A stretch of DNA of 64,000 bases. It comes from DAOTXR01 sp034435375 (GTDB taxonomy: Bacteria; Chloroflexota; Anaerolineae; Aggregatilineales; UBA3940). The position numbers and the translations under genes were made by a program. Under the pieces are notes generated by a model, which did not search any database, had not been told where the DNA came from, and saw nothing but the letters and a program-made list of their open reading frames with translations. Of this stretch, positions 41,363 through 50,625 are shown in pieces (positions within the stretch are counted from its first letter, which is position 1; each line of letters opens with the position of its first letter). Location: contig DAOTXR010000011.1 of assembly GCA_034435375.1 (NCBI GenBank), forward strand, positions 27,898 through 91,897, read 5' to 3'.

Positions 41363-42831
41363 TCTTTGTCTCCCAACGTTGGCATCAGCGCGCGCGTGCC
41401 GTAGTTCAGTTGTTTTGCTCCTTCTTCAGAGAACTTCTGCGTCAGCGCCACGCGCCGGGCTTCGTACAGTGCTGCCTGGCCAAGTTGCTCTTCACCACAT
41501 TCAAAAAGCCGTGTAGCAAGCGCCTCCAGCTTACGCGTAGCTTCGGCAACATCACCAGCCTCAAGCGCCTCACGGGCGCGATCCTGCAGGCGATAGAGCG
41601 TCAGCCGACTCAGGGCATCCAGTAGCTCGGGCGGCGGGTCTTCGTCGACATTGCCATCAGTAAGCTCGACAGTCAGATCTTGTAGTATGCGCTCCGACCG
41701 ATGTCTTGAGCCTAGAACTTCGCCGCCCACATCGATCCGGCCAACGTAAAACTCCCCTAGTTCGGCCCCCTCGGTGTGAAGGTGAAATTGCAGCATTATT
41801 TTAACACCTGCCAAGCCATCGAGGGTGCCCAGTGGGATAGGCTGTGGATCAATATCAAGCTTCATCGCGTCGGGGGCGATACGTACAACCGACTCGAGTT
41901 CCACCCCTACCGAAGGAGCCATGATGATTCGGGAACGTTCCGCGTAGGCAGTCGCCAAGCTGCGAATACGGCCCTGCAAGAACCGGGTGACCGCCTCGAC
42001 AGAACTGATGTAAGCCGAAGCTCCCCCAGTCGTCGAGGCCAGCTTGTCGAGGAAGGCATCGTTCCAATCGTCCCCAATGCCCATGCCACTGATGCCAATC
42101 CCGTGCTCACGGGCCTGTGCAGCCAGCGCTAGGCACTCCTTCTCATCCCCATAGGTTCGCCCGTCGGTGATCAACACAATGTGGTTCACGTAGCGAGTGT
42201 CACGGTTGCGCTCGATCTGGCCCATAGCAGACCGCAGCCCGGCCAGGATCGCGGTTGCGCCATCGGCGCGGATAGTGCCCAGCAGGGCTTTCATATTGCG
42301 GGGATCCGTGACATGTTGGGCCGGGATGATGACCTCGGCATAATCGCTGAACGACACTATGGAGATAATGTCTTCGGGTTTACACTCGTCGATGATGCGC
42401 TGGGCCGCCACCTTAACCTGTTGCAGGCGGGGTCCTTTCATTGATGTGCTGCGGTCCACAACCAGGCACAGATTGAGCGGAGCACTGGTTGACATACTCA
42501 TTTCGAGCCGCGGCTGAATCTTGACCAGAACATACAGGAGCTGCGGTTCCGCAAGCGGTTTAACACGTCGCCGGCTGTAAAACATCTCGACTGCCAGCCC
42601 AGGCATGCCGCCGGCCTGATCCTGCCAGATGACGTCGTACTCAGCACGCCGTTGTCGATCCGCCAGAACTTCGTAGGCAGCATTGATCTCTCTGAAAATC
42701 AATGCTGCCCCAGGCGACTTATTCACGTCTGGGTGGAAACGCCGCGCTGCCCATCGGTAGGATTGGCGTAGCTCGTCCTCAGCAGCGTCGGGAGAGACCC
42801 CCATGATGGCGTAGTAGTCAACAAACTCCAT
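41359..42831 (-). CDS. DnaJ domain fused to von Willebrand factor A domain
   Basis: A 490-residue fusion protein. Residues 1-70 are a J-domain with the HPD tripeptide in RRFHPDVNKSPG, which stimulates Hsp70 ATPase. A VWA domain lies at about 120-300: LNLCLVVDRSTSMKG carries the MIDAS DxSxS motif, and GIGDDWNDAF with VNHIVLITDGRTYGD gives later metal-site residues. Residues 300-490 are mixed, with a helical TPR-like end (RDRAREALEAGDVAEA). Metal-dependent protein binding is predicted. The gene is flanked by the FHA (4-nt overlap) and PP2C genes. J-domain-to-VWA fusion is not one I know well, so its role is open. Confidence 0.85.
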   Translation of the reverse strand: MEFVDYYAIMGVSPDAAEDELRQSYRWAARRFHPDVNKSPGAALIFREINAAYEVLADRQRRAEYDVIWQDQAGGMPGLAVEMFYSRRRVKPLAEPQLLYVLVKIQPRLEMSMSTSAPLNLCLVVDRSTSMKGPRLQQVKVAAQRIIDECKPEDIISIVSFSDYAEVIIPAQHVTDPRNMKALLGTIRADGATAILAGLRSAMGQIERNRDTRYVNHIVLITDGRTYGDEKECLALAAQAREHGIGISGMGIGDDWNDAFLDKLASTTGGASAYISSVEAVTRFLQGRIRSLATAYAERSRIIMAPSVGVELESVVRIAPDAMKLDIDPQPIPLGTLDGLAGVKIMLQFHLHTEGAELGEFYVGRIDVGGEVLGSRHRSERILQDLTVELTDGNVDEDPPPELLDALSRLTLYRLQDRAREALEAGDVAEATRKLEALATRLFECGEEQLGQAALYEARRVALTQKFSEEGAKQLNYGTRALMPTLGDKE

Positions 42832-42863
42832 AACTTCGACACCTGGCAGACCAGTTGCCGCAT

Positions 42864-43817
42864 CTAATTGGGCATCTGGACCAGAACGACAGTAATGTTA
42901 TCAGGACCTCCGCTGGCATTGGCCGCGGCGACCAGATGATCACAGGCATCTTGTGGGTCGGGATACTGTCTCAGAATCTCGGCAATCTTCTCATCACCAA
43001 CTACGCCCCACAGCCCGTCACTGCACAACAGCAGCTTGGACGATGGCGGCAACCGACGTGTTGCTGCGTCGATCTCCAGACTTTCACCCTGACCAATAGC
43101 CCGGTACAGTACATTGCGCTGGGGATGCACTTCAGCCTCTTCGGGTGTCAACTGGCCAAGCTCCAGAAGGCGTCGAACCAGTGAGTGGTCACGGGTGATC
43201 AATTCCATATTGCCATCTGAGATCAGATAGGCACGGCTGTCGCCTACATGGGCGATATAGGTGAGGTCGCCCCGGATCACCGCGCAGGTAGCCGTGGTGC
43301 CGCCGTTTGGGACTCGTTCCTGGACGGCCTCGTTAGCAGCTGCCATAGAATCAGACAGCACTTCTGGGATCGTCATTTGATCGGCATTGCGGTCACGCCC
43401 GTCGATATGGGGCAAGATAATCTCGTCGATCACGTGATGGGCGAGCGTTTGGACGGCAATCGCGCTGGCTAGCTCGCCGTCGTGATGACCGCCCATGCCA
43501 TCGGCAACCACAAAAAAGCCTATCGGTGGAGGGTTGCCAGTGAGTTCTGTGCTTGAGAGCAGCACTAGACATGAGTCTTGGTTATTGCTGCGAGCCTGGC
43601 CCACATCGCTCACCATTCCAAACTGAATGCGGCGCGTAGAACTGGTATAAGCCTTGGGCGGCGGCAGGGGGCGTGTTTGCAGCGGCCCCACAGGTTGATC
43701 CTGATCGGCCACACCTGGCAAGGGCATCTCCATTGGAGCCGTGTCCTGAACAGAAGGGGGGGCGAGCGACTCTTCTTTGCCACCACGCGAGCCAAACAGG
43801 CGACGAAATAGATCCAT
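42864..43817 (-). CDS. PP2C-type protein serine/threonine phosphatase
   Basis: A 317-residue phosphatase. An N-terminal Pro-rich stretch (about 1-65) precedes the PPM domain with metal-binding segments DVGQARSNNQDS, VVADGMGGHHDGE, YIAHVGDSRAYLI and LLLCSDGLWGVVGD, and the final GGPDNITVVLV. It probably reverses phosphorylation by the kinase encoded next to it, the usual pairing. ATG 43817 is used because AAAGG lies upstream; a TTG at 43835 would add six residues. The upstream kinase gene is 31 nt away and the downstream DnaJ-VWA gene 32 nt away. Confidence 0.93.
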   Translation of the reverse strand: MDLFRRLFGSRGGKEESLAPPSVQDTAPMEMPLPGVADQDQPVGPLQTRPLPPPKAYTSSTRRIQFGMVSDVGQARSNNQDSCLVLLSSTELTGNPPPIGFFVVADGMGGHHDGELASAIAVQTLAHHVIDEIILPHIDGRDRNADQMTIPEVLSDSMAAANEAVQERVPNGGTTATCAVIRGDLTYIAHVGDSRAYLISDGNMELITRDHSLVRRLLELGQLTPEEAEVHPQRNVLYRAIGQGESLEIDAATRRLPPSSKLLLCSDGLWGVVGDEKIAEILRQYPDPQDACDHLVAAANASGGPDNITVVLVQMPN

Positions 43818-43848
43818 CGTTCGTACCTTTCGCAATCACCTGCCTTGC

Positions 43849-45846
43849 CTATGCCTGAAGAGCATAGACATGGCGGTCGTCGGAGCCAACATATACTACA
43901 TCATCCACCACGCGGGCTGAGGAGATGATCGGCCCCTCACTTTGGAAATACCACAGCAGTTCGCCGGTCTTGGCATGCAGGCAGTAGAAGATGCCGTTGG
44001 TTGCCCCCATGTAAACCGCATCACGATAAATCGTGGGTGATGACGTGACACTAGCTCCAGTATCGAACTTCCAAACCTCTTTTCCACTCAGCGCTTCAAC
44101 AGCATAGATACAGCCGTCCGCCGAGCCAAAATAGATCAATTTGTCCGCGTAGGCGGGCGATGACACAACCGCGCCTTTGGTGCGGAAGCGCCAGATGGGA
44201 TACCCCTGTTCCACATCCAGACCGTACATATACCAATCATCCGATCCGACGTAGACCAGATTCTCGTGAGAGCAGGCGCTGGACATGACACGCCGTCGAG
44301 TCTGGAAGCGCCAGCGCATCTCTCCTGACACGTCCAGGCAAGAGAACTCACCTGCATCTGATCCAAAGAAGATACGGTCATCAACCACCAATGGTGAGGA
44401 ACGGATGGCTGACATGATATTATAAGACCACGCCTCGCGGGCGCTGGTAGGGCCGGGTTTGATGGCATACAGCTTGCCGTCATCAGAGCCAAAGAAGACC
44501 AGCCCAACCGCTGTCGCGGGCGTCGAGAAGATTTTGCCGTCGGTTTTAAAGAACCACTTGCGGTTGCCAGTGCGTGCGTCGATAGCATGAAGTCGCCGAT
44601 CTGACGATCCCACATATATCACTCCCCCACTGTAGGCTGGGGAAGATCCAATTCCACCTTCTGTGGCAAATTTCCAGATCAGGCTGCCATCTTGAGCGCC
44701 CAGCGCCCACAAGTTGTTGTCATAAGCCCCAACGTAAACCACCCCATTGTAGACAAACGGTGTGGAACGGACAACATCTTCAACCTTAAATGACCAGATT
44801 GGCAGGACCTCCCCCCCGCCAGTGACGATGGACGGCAGCGGCTCCCTGGAACTGGGAACGGCCGCAGCGGCCGGCAGCGGTGTCTGCAACTGGGAGCCAC
44901 TGAGGGGCGGCGTGGCAAAACTGCCTGCCTGGGGCTGAGCTGGAGCCACAATGGCTTGGGGGCCTACCGCCTCAAGCGACTGCTTCATGGCATCTGCGCT
45001 GGAATAGCGCTCCTCAGGGTTGTAGCTCAAGGCACGCATCACGACCTGCGCCAGTGCCTCTGGCACTGCGGGGTTGGCCTCACGAATGGGACGTTTGTTG
45101 AATGAAAATGGCGGCTCAAGGCGCGGATCGCGGTGAGTCAGCAGATGATGCAGCGTAGCACCAAGGGCATAAAGGTCCGCTGCGGGTGAAGCCAGACCCT
45201 TGTACTGCTCTGGCGCTGCATAGCCGTCGGTGCCGATCATCGTGCCAGGCTGGCCCATCTGGAAGGTCTTGGCAATGCCAAAGTCGATCAGCCGCACACG
45301 CTTGTGATGATCGATCATCACGTTGCTAGGCTTCATATCGCGGAACACGATCGGTTCCGGCTTGTGGTTATGCAGATAACTCAGAACATCGCATATCTCA
45401 ACGCCCCACTGACGCACTTGTTCGACCGGCAGGAAGTCCTCGGTACTGTTGAGAATAGCTTCCAGGTCCTTCCCTTGGATAAACTCCATGACCAAATAGG
45501 CGCGGTCACCGAAGCTGAAGTAGTCATAAATCTGAGGAATGGCGGGATGGTTCAGCGTTGCCAGAATCTCAGCTTCACGTTCGAAGTTCCTGATGGTTGT
45601 CTCACGAAGCTGTTGATCCTGGGCCAGATTGATCATCTCTTTGACCGCCACCAACTTTGTCACTGTGGGAAAGTGGAGGTCACGCGCCTGATAAACCGCC
45701 CCCATGCCGCCCATGCCGATGATGCCGAGGATGCGGTAGCGGCTCTGCAAGACCTGGCCAGGCTGCAAAGATCCATCCGGCACTGGGAGTGGCGCCGGTT
45801 CGCTCTCGATGTGTCTTGTCTCTTTAGGATCAGGTATGCTCGACAT
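43849..45846 (-). CDS. Serine/threonine protein kinase with PQQ-type beta-propeller
   Basis: A 665-residue bacterial Hanks-type kinase. The kinase domain (about 35-290) has GMGGMGAVYQARD, LVAVKEM with the ATP-binding Lys, FRDMKPSN in the catalytic loop (Phe replacing the His of HRD), DFGIAK and GTDGYAAPEQYKG in the activation segment. A Pro/Gln linker leads to a C-terminal propeller of about seven repeats (345-665) with recurring YVGSDD and AxxGxxxW segments, as in PQQ-binding or ligand-sensing domains. No membrane helix separates the parts, so both appear cytosolic. First gene of the signalling operon; the start codon lies in a palindrome. Confidence 0.92.
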   Translation of the reverse strand: MSSIPDPKETRHIESEPAPLPVPDGSLQPGQVLQSRYRILGIIGMGGMGAVYQARDLHFPTVTKLVAVKEMINLAQDQQLRETTIRNFEREAEILATLNHPAIPQIYDYFSFGDRAYLVMEFIQGKDLEAILNSTEDFLPVEQVRQWGVEICDVLSYLHNHKPEPIVFRDMKPSNVMIDHHKRVRLIDFGIAKTFQMGQPGTMIGTDGYAAPEQYKGLASPAADLYALGATLHHLLTHRDPRLEPPFSFNKRPIREANPAVPEALAQVVMRALSYNPEERYSSADAMKQSLEAVGPQAIVAPAQPQAGSFATPPLSGSQLQTPLPAAAAVPSSREPLPSIVTGGGEVLPIWSFKVEDVVRSTPFVYNGVVYVGAYDNNLWALGAQDGSLIWKFATEGGIGSSPAYSGGVIYVGSSDRRLHAIDARTGNRKWFFKTDGKIFSTPATAVGLVFFGSDDGKLYAIKPGPTSAREAWSYNIMSAIRSSPLVVDDRIFFGSDAGEFSCLDVSGEMRWRFQTRRRVMSSACSHENLVYVGSDDWYMYGLDVEQGYPIWRFRTKGAVVSSPAYADKLIYFGSADGCIYAVEALSGKEVWKFDTGASVTSSPTIYRDAVYMGATNGIFYCLHAKTGELLWYFQSEGPIISSARVVDDVVYVGSDDRHVYALQA

Positions 45847-45856
45847 AGTCTATGTC
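45842..45856. repeat. 7-bp palindrome around the kinase start codon
   Basis: GACATAG-T-CTATGTC is a perfect inverted repeat covering the ATG (45846-45844, minus strand). It could be an operator, or form a hairpin in the mRNA that masks the start codon. The rest of the gap 45847-46189 holds two divergent promoters (given separately) and an AT-richer centre, with no visible gene. Confidence 0.5.
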
Positions 45857-45961
45857 ACCCAATGAATACCATAATAGGTGCATGAGTTATCAAATGATGA
45901 CGTGTTATGACAAGCGCCTATCGTGATCTATAAAACGACAGGAAGACATATCCTGGAATTC

Positions 45962-45990
45962 ATTATAGTTTCTACAAGATAAACGTGCAA
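45962..45990 (-). promoter_or_regulatory. Promoter of the kinase signalling operon
   Basis: On the minus strand TTGCAC (45985-45990), exactly 17 nt, then perfect TATAAT (45962-45967). The transcript would have a leader of roughly 110 nt before the kinase ATG at 45846. Confidence 0.65.
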
Positions 45991-46154
45991 AGGTAGCAAG
46001 GCAATAGAAGCGTAATTCTTGTTGGGGGCCAGTAGGGTAGGGGTAGGACAAACAGAGAATAAAGGAATGGTCAATAGGTGAACAAGGGACGAGCATCAGC
46101 ATCATGCCTGGTATGTGGTTCCGTCTCCCATAACTTTATCCTCTTCTGGTCTTG

Positions 46155-46183
46155 TTGTTTCGCCTCTCGCAGCGTGATACTAT
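46155..46183 (+). promoter_or_regulatory. Candidate leaderless promoter of the acetyltransferase gene
   Basis: TTGTTT (46155-46160), 17 nt, TACTAT (46178-46183) preceded by TG (extended -10). The ATG at 46190 follows only 6 nt later, so the RNA would begin at the start codon. No Shine-Dalgarno sequence is present. Confidence 0.5.
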
Positions 46184-46189
46184 TGCGGC

Positions 46190-47077
46190 ATGATCGTTCA
46201 GCACATTACCGTGCGCCCAGTCGCTCAGGTTGACCGACAAGCTTTCGTACAGGCACTGAACGACGCCTACTCAGACTACTATGTTCCGATCCACCTCACC
46301 GCGCAGTCCTTTGAAAGCCTGGCGACGCGCGAGGGGGTCGATCTTGAGGCATCAGCCGCAGCCCTTGTCGGCAATCGCATTGTAGGCATGGGGTTGCTTG
46401 CCATCCGAGATTCCCGGGGCTGGATCGGCGGCATGGGGGTGATCCCAGCGTTCCGGCGGAGGAAGATCGCGCGGCAGGTCATGGAATATCTGATCGATCA
46501 GGCTCGCAGGCGCAGCCTAACTGGCATCCAGCTTGAGGTGATCACTCAGAACATACACGCTTACCACCTCTACCAAACGTGTGGCTTCGAAACCCTACGT
46601 GAATTGTTGGTGCTATCTTACATACCTCGCGGCACATCAACCCAGTCTCGCATCACAGCGTCGGATTATGTGATCGAGCCGGAACAGGCTGTAAACCTGT
46701 TTGAACGGATAGCAGACTTTTCCTCTGTACGACGCCCCTGGCAACGTGAGCGAGCTGTGCTTGAGACATTAACTGACCGTCTGCGGGCACTTGTGATCCG
46801 TAGCCGCTCAAAGGGGCGCTTGGCTGGACTGTGCATCTATGTCAATAACGGCAATTCCAAAAACCTGCTCGACTTTGTCGCAAATACGCCAGAAAGCGGG
46901 AGTGCGCTGCTGACAGCTCTGTTGGAGCGAACCCACCCGTCTAGCTTCTCCTACCTGAACGTGGATGCAGGCGATCCCCTGCTGCCAGTGCTGATCGACG
47001 CCGGCTTCACCGAGACATTGCGCCAGTTCGAGATGTTCCTGCCATTGGGCCAGGGGCAGGAAATTCCGGGAGGCTGA
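46190..47077 (+). CDS. GNAT-family acetyltransferase with a second degenerate half
   Basis: A 295-residue protein. Residues 1-150 are a GNAT domain; the acetyl-CoA site is in GGMGVIPAFRRRKIARQVMEYL (near 83), and YHLYQTCGFETLR is the family's C-terminal element. Residues 155-295 look like a second, degenerate GNAT-like or unrelated domain with no clear CoA motif. The start has a promoter directly upstream and no ribosome site, suggesting leaderless translation. The next gene begins 22 nt later, so it likely leads an operon with a lipoprotein, trmD and a lytic transglycosylase. Substrate unknown. Confidence 0.82.
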   Translation: MIVQHITVRPVAQVDRQAFVQALNDAYSDYYVPIHLTAQSFESLATREGVDLEASAAALVGNRIVGMGLLAIRDSRGWIGGMGVIPAFRRRKIARQVMEYLIDQARRRSLTGIQLEVITQNIHAYHLYQTCGFETLRELLVLSYIPRGTSTQSRITASDYVIEPEQAVNLFERIADFSSVRRPWQRERAVLETLTDRLRALVIRSRSKGRLAGLCIYVNNGNSKNLLDFVANTPESGSALLTALLERTHPSSFSYLNVDAGDPLLPVLIDAGFTETLRQFEMFLPLGQGQEIPGG

Positions 47078-47099
47078 CACGCCAGGAGTCAGATGCAGA

Positions 47100-48920
47100 A
47101 TGCCATGCCCTCCTCTCGTCATTCGCCGTTATGCCGCCATTCTTAGCACTGTAGTCGGGCTGGCTCTATTGTGTGTCACAGCCTGTACTCCTATGCCCTC
47201 TTCTGCCGCAGCCCCTACTGTGCTCGTGCTGTCCACCCTTGACCCAGCAGCCCTGTCCGATTCGCCTGCCAATGTTGGTGTACAGGCGCGCGAACCGGGA
47301 ATGGTTCGGGTCAACCTGGGCCTCGTGCCCGGCGCCCTCGATCCGGCACATGTTGGCCCGTTGGACGCCAGCGGCAGCGACTTAGTGGCGAATCTATTTG
47401 CCGGCCTGGCCTCTATCGACTCTGATGACGGGCATGTGGAACCTATGCTGGCGCAACGATGGGAGCAGCTGGACGATGGCCGAACATGGTATGTCTACCT
47501 GCGCGACGACATATTCTGGACCAGAGTAGACCCACAGAGCGGCAGTGTGCAGCAACTGCGCCCTGTGACCGCGGCAGACGTTGTTTTTGCAGTCCGGCGG
47601 ACTTGTCGCGCCCAAACAGGCGCCCCGCTCGGTGCACGACCTCTGATCTTCCTGATCGAGGGCTGCCGCGATATCTACGAGCAGGATACGGAAGCGCTGA
47701 CGCTGGAGTACATCGACCACACGCTCGGCGTGCGGGCGCTCAACGACATTGTAGTTGAATTCAAGCTCGTAGCAGACAGCGCCCTTTTCCCCACGCTCCT
47801 TGCCATGCCAATGCTCTTCCCCGTGCCGCCCGAACTGATCGAGGCACAGGGCACCCAATGGACCGATTGGGGCACGATCTGGACCAGCGGCCCCTACGCT
47901 GTCCAGCCCACAGCGCTGCCGGAAGGGGGAATCAGGCTGGTAGCCAACCCTTTCTGGCCGCTGGAACGCAACGGCAATGTCGAAGTAGTGCAGATCAGCT
48001 TTGACTCTGAGGGCGAGGAGGCATTTCGTGCTTGGCAATCGGGCAGCCTCGATCTGACCGTGATATCTGAGCACCAGCTTGCTACAGCGCCCTTCGGCAG
48101 CGACCCAGCCTACCGGTTGCTTGCACTACCGGCCACTGTGTTCCTGGCTGCTCAGTATGATGCCCCGCCGCTGAACAATGCTGACCTGCGCCGGGCGCTG
48201 TCTCTTGCCCTCGACCGTGAGGAGATCGTCCAGGAGGTGCTGCTACCCAACGGATACGCTGCTCTACCGGCGTATACGGTGATCCCACCAGGGATGGTCG
48301 CTGCATCAGACCAAGGCGATGCCAGCACTGGCTTTGACCCAGCGGCAGCACGAGCCGCGCTGGAACGAGCAGGTTACCCGGGATGCAACGGCTTGCCGCC
48401 TATGACATTGCTTGTTGGAGACGCATCTAGTTTGCCATCGCAGCTGGCGCTGGCTCTGGTGAATAGGTGGGAGGAAGTGCTCGGCTGTCATGACGTGTTC
48501 ACCATCACACGGCAGCCACTCTTCGACCTGTATGCCACCTTGCAAAACCCGCCACCTACAGGTCTGACCCGACCCGGCCTGGTTGTCCTGGGTTGGGAGG
48601 CCGACTATCCTGACACGCATCACTGGCTGGGCGACCTTCTGGGCTGTCATGAGTTTTTCCCCACAGCCTATCTTGATCAGGCTCGCCCCTGCCTCGAAGC
48701 CGATGGGCAGGTACTTGATGCTATGATCCTGCATGACGAGGCTGAGCGTGCCGCTCGTTACGCCACTGCCGAAGCAACATTCTTTGGCCCAACCGGGGAA
48801 ATGCCCGTAATTCCGGTTTATTTCTATGCGCGTCCGCTCGCTGTCCATCCCTGGGTGGCAGTTTCCCCTCGGCAAGCAGGACCGCTACGCTTTGATCGCT
48901 GGGTAATCTCAGAAGAGTAG
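47100..48920 (+). CDS. Solute-binding lipoprotein, family 5 (oligopeptide type)
   Basis: A 606-residue secreted binding protein. A signal peptide (hydrophobic 13-25) ends at the lipobox VTAC with Cys29 as the lipidation site. The mature part resembles OppA/DppA-type proteins: FAGLASIDSDDGHVEPMLAQ, DGRTWYVYLRDDIFWT, VTAADVVFAVRR and LRRALSLALDREEIVQ. It has no permease or ATPase neighbour; the full transporter at 50937-56728 has its own binding protein. It may share that machinery or act as a sensor. AGGAG lies 12 nt before ATG 47100. Peptide, opine or other ligands are possible. Confidence 0.85.
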   Translation: MPCPPLVIRRYAAILSTVVGLALLCVTACTPMPSSAAAPTVLVLSTLDPAALSDSPANVGVQAREPGMVRVNLGLVPGALDPAHVGPLDASGSDLVANLFAGLASIDSDDGHVEPMLAQRWEQLDDGRTWYVYLRDDIFWTRVDPQSGSVQQLRPVTAADVVFAVRRTCRAQTGAPLGARPLIFLIEGCRDIYEQDTEALTLEYIDHTLGVRALNDIVVEFKLVADSALFPTLLAMPMLFPVPPELIEAQGTQWTDWGTIWTSGPYAVQPTALPEGGIRLVANPFWPLERNGNVEVVQISFDSEGEEAFRAWQSGSLDLTVISEHQLATAPFGSDPAYRLLALPATVFLAAQYDAPPLNNADLRRALSLALDREEIVQEVLLPNGYAALPAYTVIPPGMVAASDQGDASTGFDPAAARAALERAGYPGCNGLPPMTLLVGDASSLPSQLALALVNRWEEVLGCHDVFTITRQPLFDLYATLQNPPPTGLTRPGLVVLGWEADYPDTHHWLGDLLGCHEFFPTAYLDQARPCLEADGQVLDAMILHDEAERAARYATAEATFFGPTGEMPVIPVYFYARPLAVHPWVAVSPRQAGPLRFDRWVISEE

Positions 48921-48932
48921 TGCTCAGGAATT

Positions 48933-49724
48933 ATGCATATCGATGTCTTCACCCTGTTCCCAGAAATGTTCACTGGCCCGCTGACTGAGTCCATGCTCAA
49001 GCGCGCCCAGGAGATGGGGGCACTATCGATAACATTGCACAACATCCGGGACTATGCCACCGACAAACACCACACCACTGACGACATGCCCTACGGTGGG
49101 GGGGGTGGCATGGTCATGAAGCCAGAACCCATCGTTGCTGCGGTGGAGGATGTGGTGCCGCCGGGCCAGGGCATTCCCATAATCCTGCTGACGCCGCAGG
49201 GGCGTCTGTTCAGCCAGGCAGTCGCATCTGAACTGGCAGCACTGCCACGCCTGGCATTAGTGTGTGGCCACTACGAGGGTGTCGACGAGCGAGTCCGGCA
49301 GATCCTTATTACAGACGAGATTTCCATTGGTGACTACGTGCTGACAGGCGGCGAGCTGGCTGCCATGGTGATCATCGATGCTGTGGCCCGGCTTCTGCCT
49401 GGCGTGCTGGGCGATCCTACTGGCGCTCAGGATGACAGCCACGCTATGGGGCTACTTGAATATCCCCACTACACCCGCCCACCGGCGTTTCGTGGGCGGC
49501 AGGTGCCAGAGGTGCTGATCTCGGGCCATGCGATGAATATCGCCCGTTGGCGGCGCGAGCAAGCTCTGCGCCGCACCTGGCAACGCCGCCCTGAACTGCT
49601 CCTGACAGCCCAACTTTCCGAGCAGGAGCGTTTGCTCCTGCTGACATTGGCCGAGGAAGAGATCGAACAACGGATGAGCAGGGTGGGCGATCAAAGGTCG
49701 GAGAATGAGCAAAAAGCAAACTGA
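48933..49724 (+). CDS. trmD: tRNA (guanine37-N1)-methyltransferase
   Basis: Methylates G37 of tRNAs using SAM, essential for reading frame. The 263-residue SPOUT protein begins HIDVFTLFPEMFTGPL and contains MPYGGGGGMVMKPEPI, VCGHYEGVDERV (SAM knot region) and EISIGDYVLTGGELAAM. The length is typical. Unusually it is not beside rimM, rpsP or rplS here; it lies between a lipoprotein and a lytic transglycosylase that overlaps its end by 20 nt. The start is 12 nt after the upstream stop. Confidence 0.96.
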   Translation: MHIDVFTLFPEMFTGPLTESMLKRAQEMGALSITLHNIRDYATDKHHTTDDMPYGGGGGMVMKPEPIVAAVEDVVPPGQGIPIILLTPQGRLFSQAVASELAALPRLALVCGHYEGVDERVRQILITDEISIGDYVLTGGELAAMVIIDAVARLLPGVLGDPTGAQDDSHAMGLLEYPHYTRPPAFRGRQVPEVLISGHAMNIARWRREQALRRTWQRRPELLLTAQLSEQERLLLLTLAEEEIEQRMSRVGDQRSENEQKAN

Positions 49725-50622
49725 CCCCCAGCTTCGCCCCAAGACTCCCAAAGTCCCCGCTAAGCCGCAGGTTCAGCCACCTGTCACGAGTTGGAGTCCG
49801 ATCCGGAAGCCGAAAATGGTGGTGAGGCACGGTGAGGAAGCCCGCCAAGCCATTGAGGAACAGAGGCAGCGCTCGCTGACCCCCCTAGGAATCATGGTCC
49901 GTCTCCTGCCCGTGTGGGTCCTGTTAATCGCTATTCTCATCCTAGAGCCGTCACTCCCGGTGCGGGCCATTGGTGCAGCGATCCAGTGGACGGGCGACTT
50001 GATCGCGCGTCCTACCCCCCAGCCTGCGGCTGAGCCAGTTTTCATCATCGAGGGGGCGCAGAGCAGTTCTGTCGAGAGCGATCTACCGCCACCCAACTGG
50101 AGCCTCGAACTCTCGCCGGTGTTCACCCCGGAGGTTCAGTACTGGTCCGGTTCGATAGCCAACTGGTCGGTGATATATCGGGTCAAGCCCAATCTGATCG
50201 CCACGTTGGTGCAGATCGAGTCGTGTGGCAACCCCACTGCTGTGTCAGAAGCCGGCGCACAGGGCTTGTTCCAGGTGCTGCCAACCCACTTCTCCGAAGG
50301 TGAGAATCCACAAGACCCAGACATCAACGCGCAGCGAGGTCTGGAGTACCTGGCGGAGATGTACGCCCTTGCCCATGGCGACATTGGGTTGACCTTTGCT
50401 GCGTACAACGGTGGTCCTTTGGTGATCGGGATGTCTCCTTCGGAATGGCCCGAAGAGACCCAATACTACCAGTTCTGGGGCAGTGGAATCTATGAGGAAG
50501 CCGAGCAGGGTCTTCAGGAAAGCCCTACCCTGATCGAGTGGCTAGAGGCAGGCGGACTGGACCTGTGCATTCAGGCAGCCGAGGTGCTGGGCATTTCGCA
50601 TGATGCGGAGGGGGGCAGATAG
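49705..50622 (+). CDS. Membrane-anchored lytic transglycosylase (SLT domain)
   Basis: Cleaves peptidoglycan glycan strands. A 305-residue protein with a Pro-rich cytoplasmic start, one hydrophobic helix at about 65-85, a Pro-rich linker, and a C-terminal SLT domain (150-270). The catalytic Glu is in TLVQIESCGNPTAV near residue 172, followed by GAQGLFQVLPTHF and FAAYNGGP as in the family. ATG 49705 overlaps trmD by 20 nt, so the two are coupled. A promoter-like region with inverted repeats follows the stop. Confidence 0.88.
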   Translation: MSKKQTDPQLRPKTPKVPAKPQVQPPVTSWSPIRKPKMVVRHGEEARQAIEEQRQRSLTPLGIMVRLLPVWVLLIAILILEPSLPVRAIGAAIQWTGDLIARPTPQPAAEPVFIIEGAQSSSVESDLPPPNWSLELSPVFTPEVQYWSGSIANWSVIYRVKPNLIATLVQIESCGNPTAVSEAGAQGLFQVLPTHFSEGENPQDPDINAQRGLEYLAEMYALAHGDIGLTFAAYNGGPLVIGMSPSEWPEETQYYQFWGSGIYEEAEQGLQESPTLIEWLEAGGLDLCIQAAEVLGISHDAEGGR

Positions 50623-50625
50623 CAC

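Noticed and set aside
45847..46189. tRNA or small RNA in the divergent gap
   Set aside because: No cloverleaf or conserved RNA pattern was seen; only promoters.
47394..48074. 226-codon minus-strand frame inside the lipoprotein gene
   Set aside because: Antisense to a lipoprotein with clear lipobox and family motifs; composition is shadow-like.
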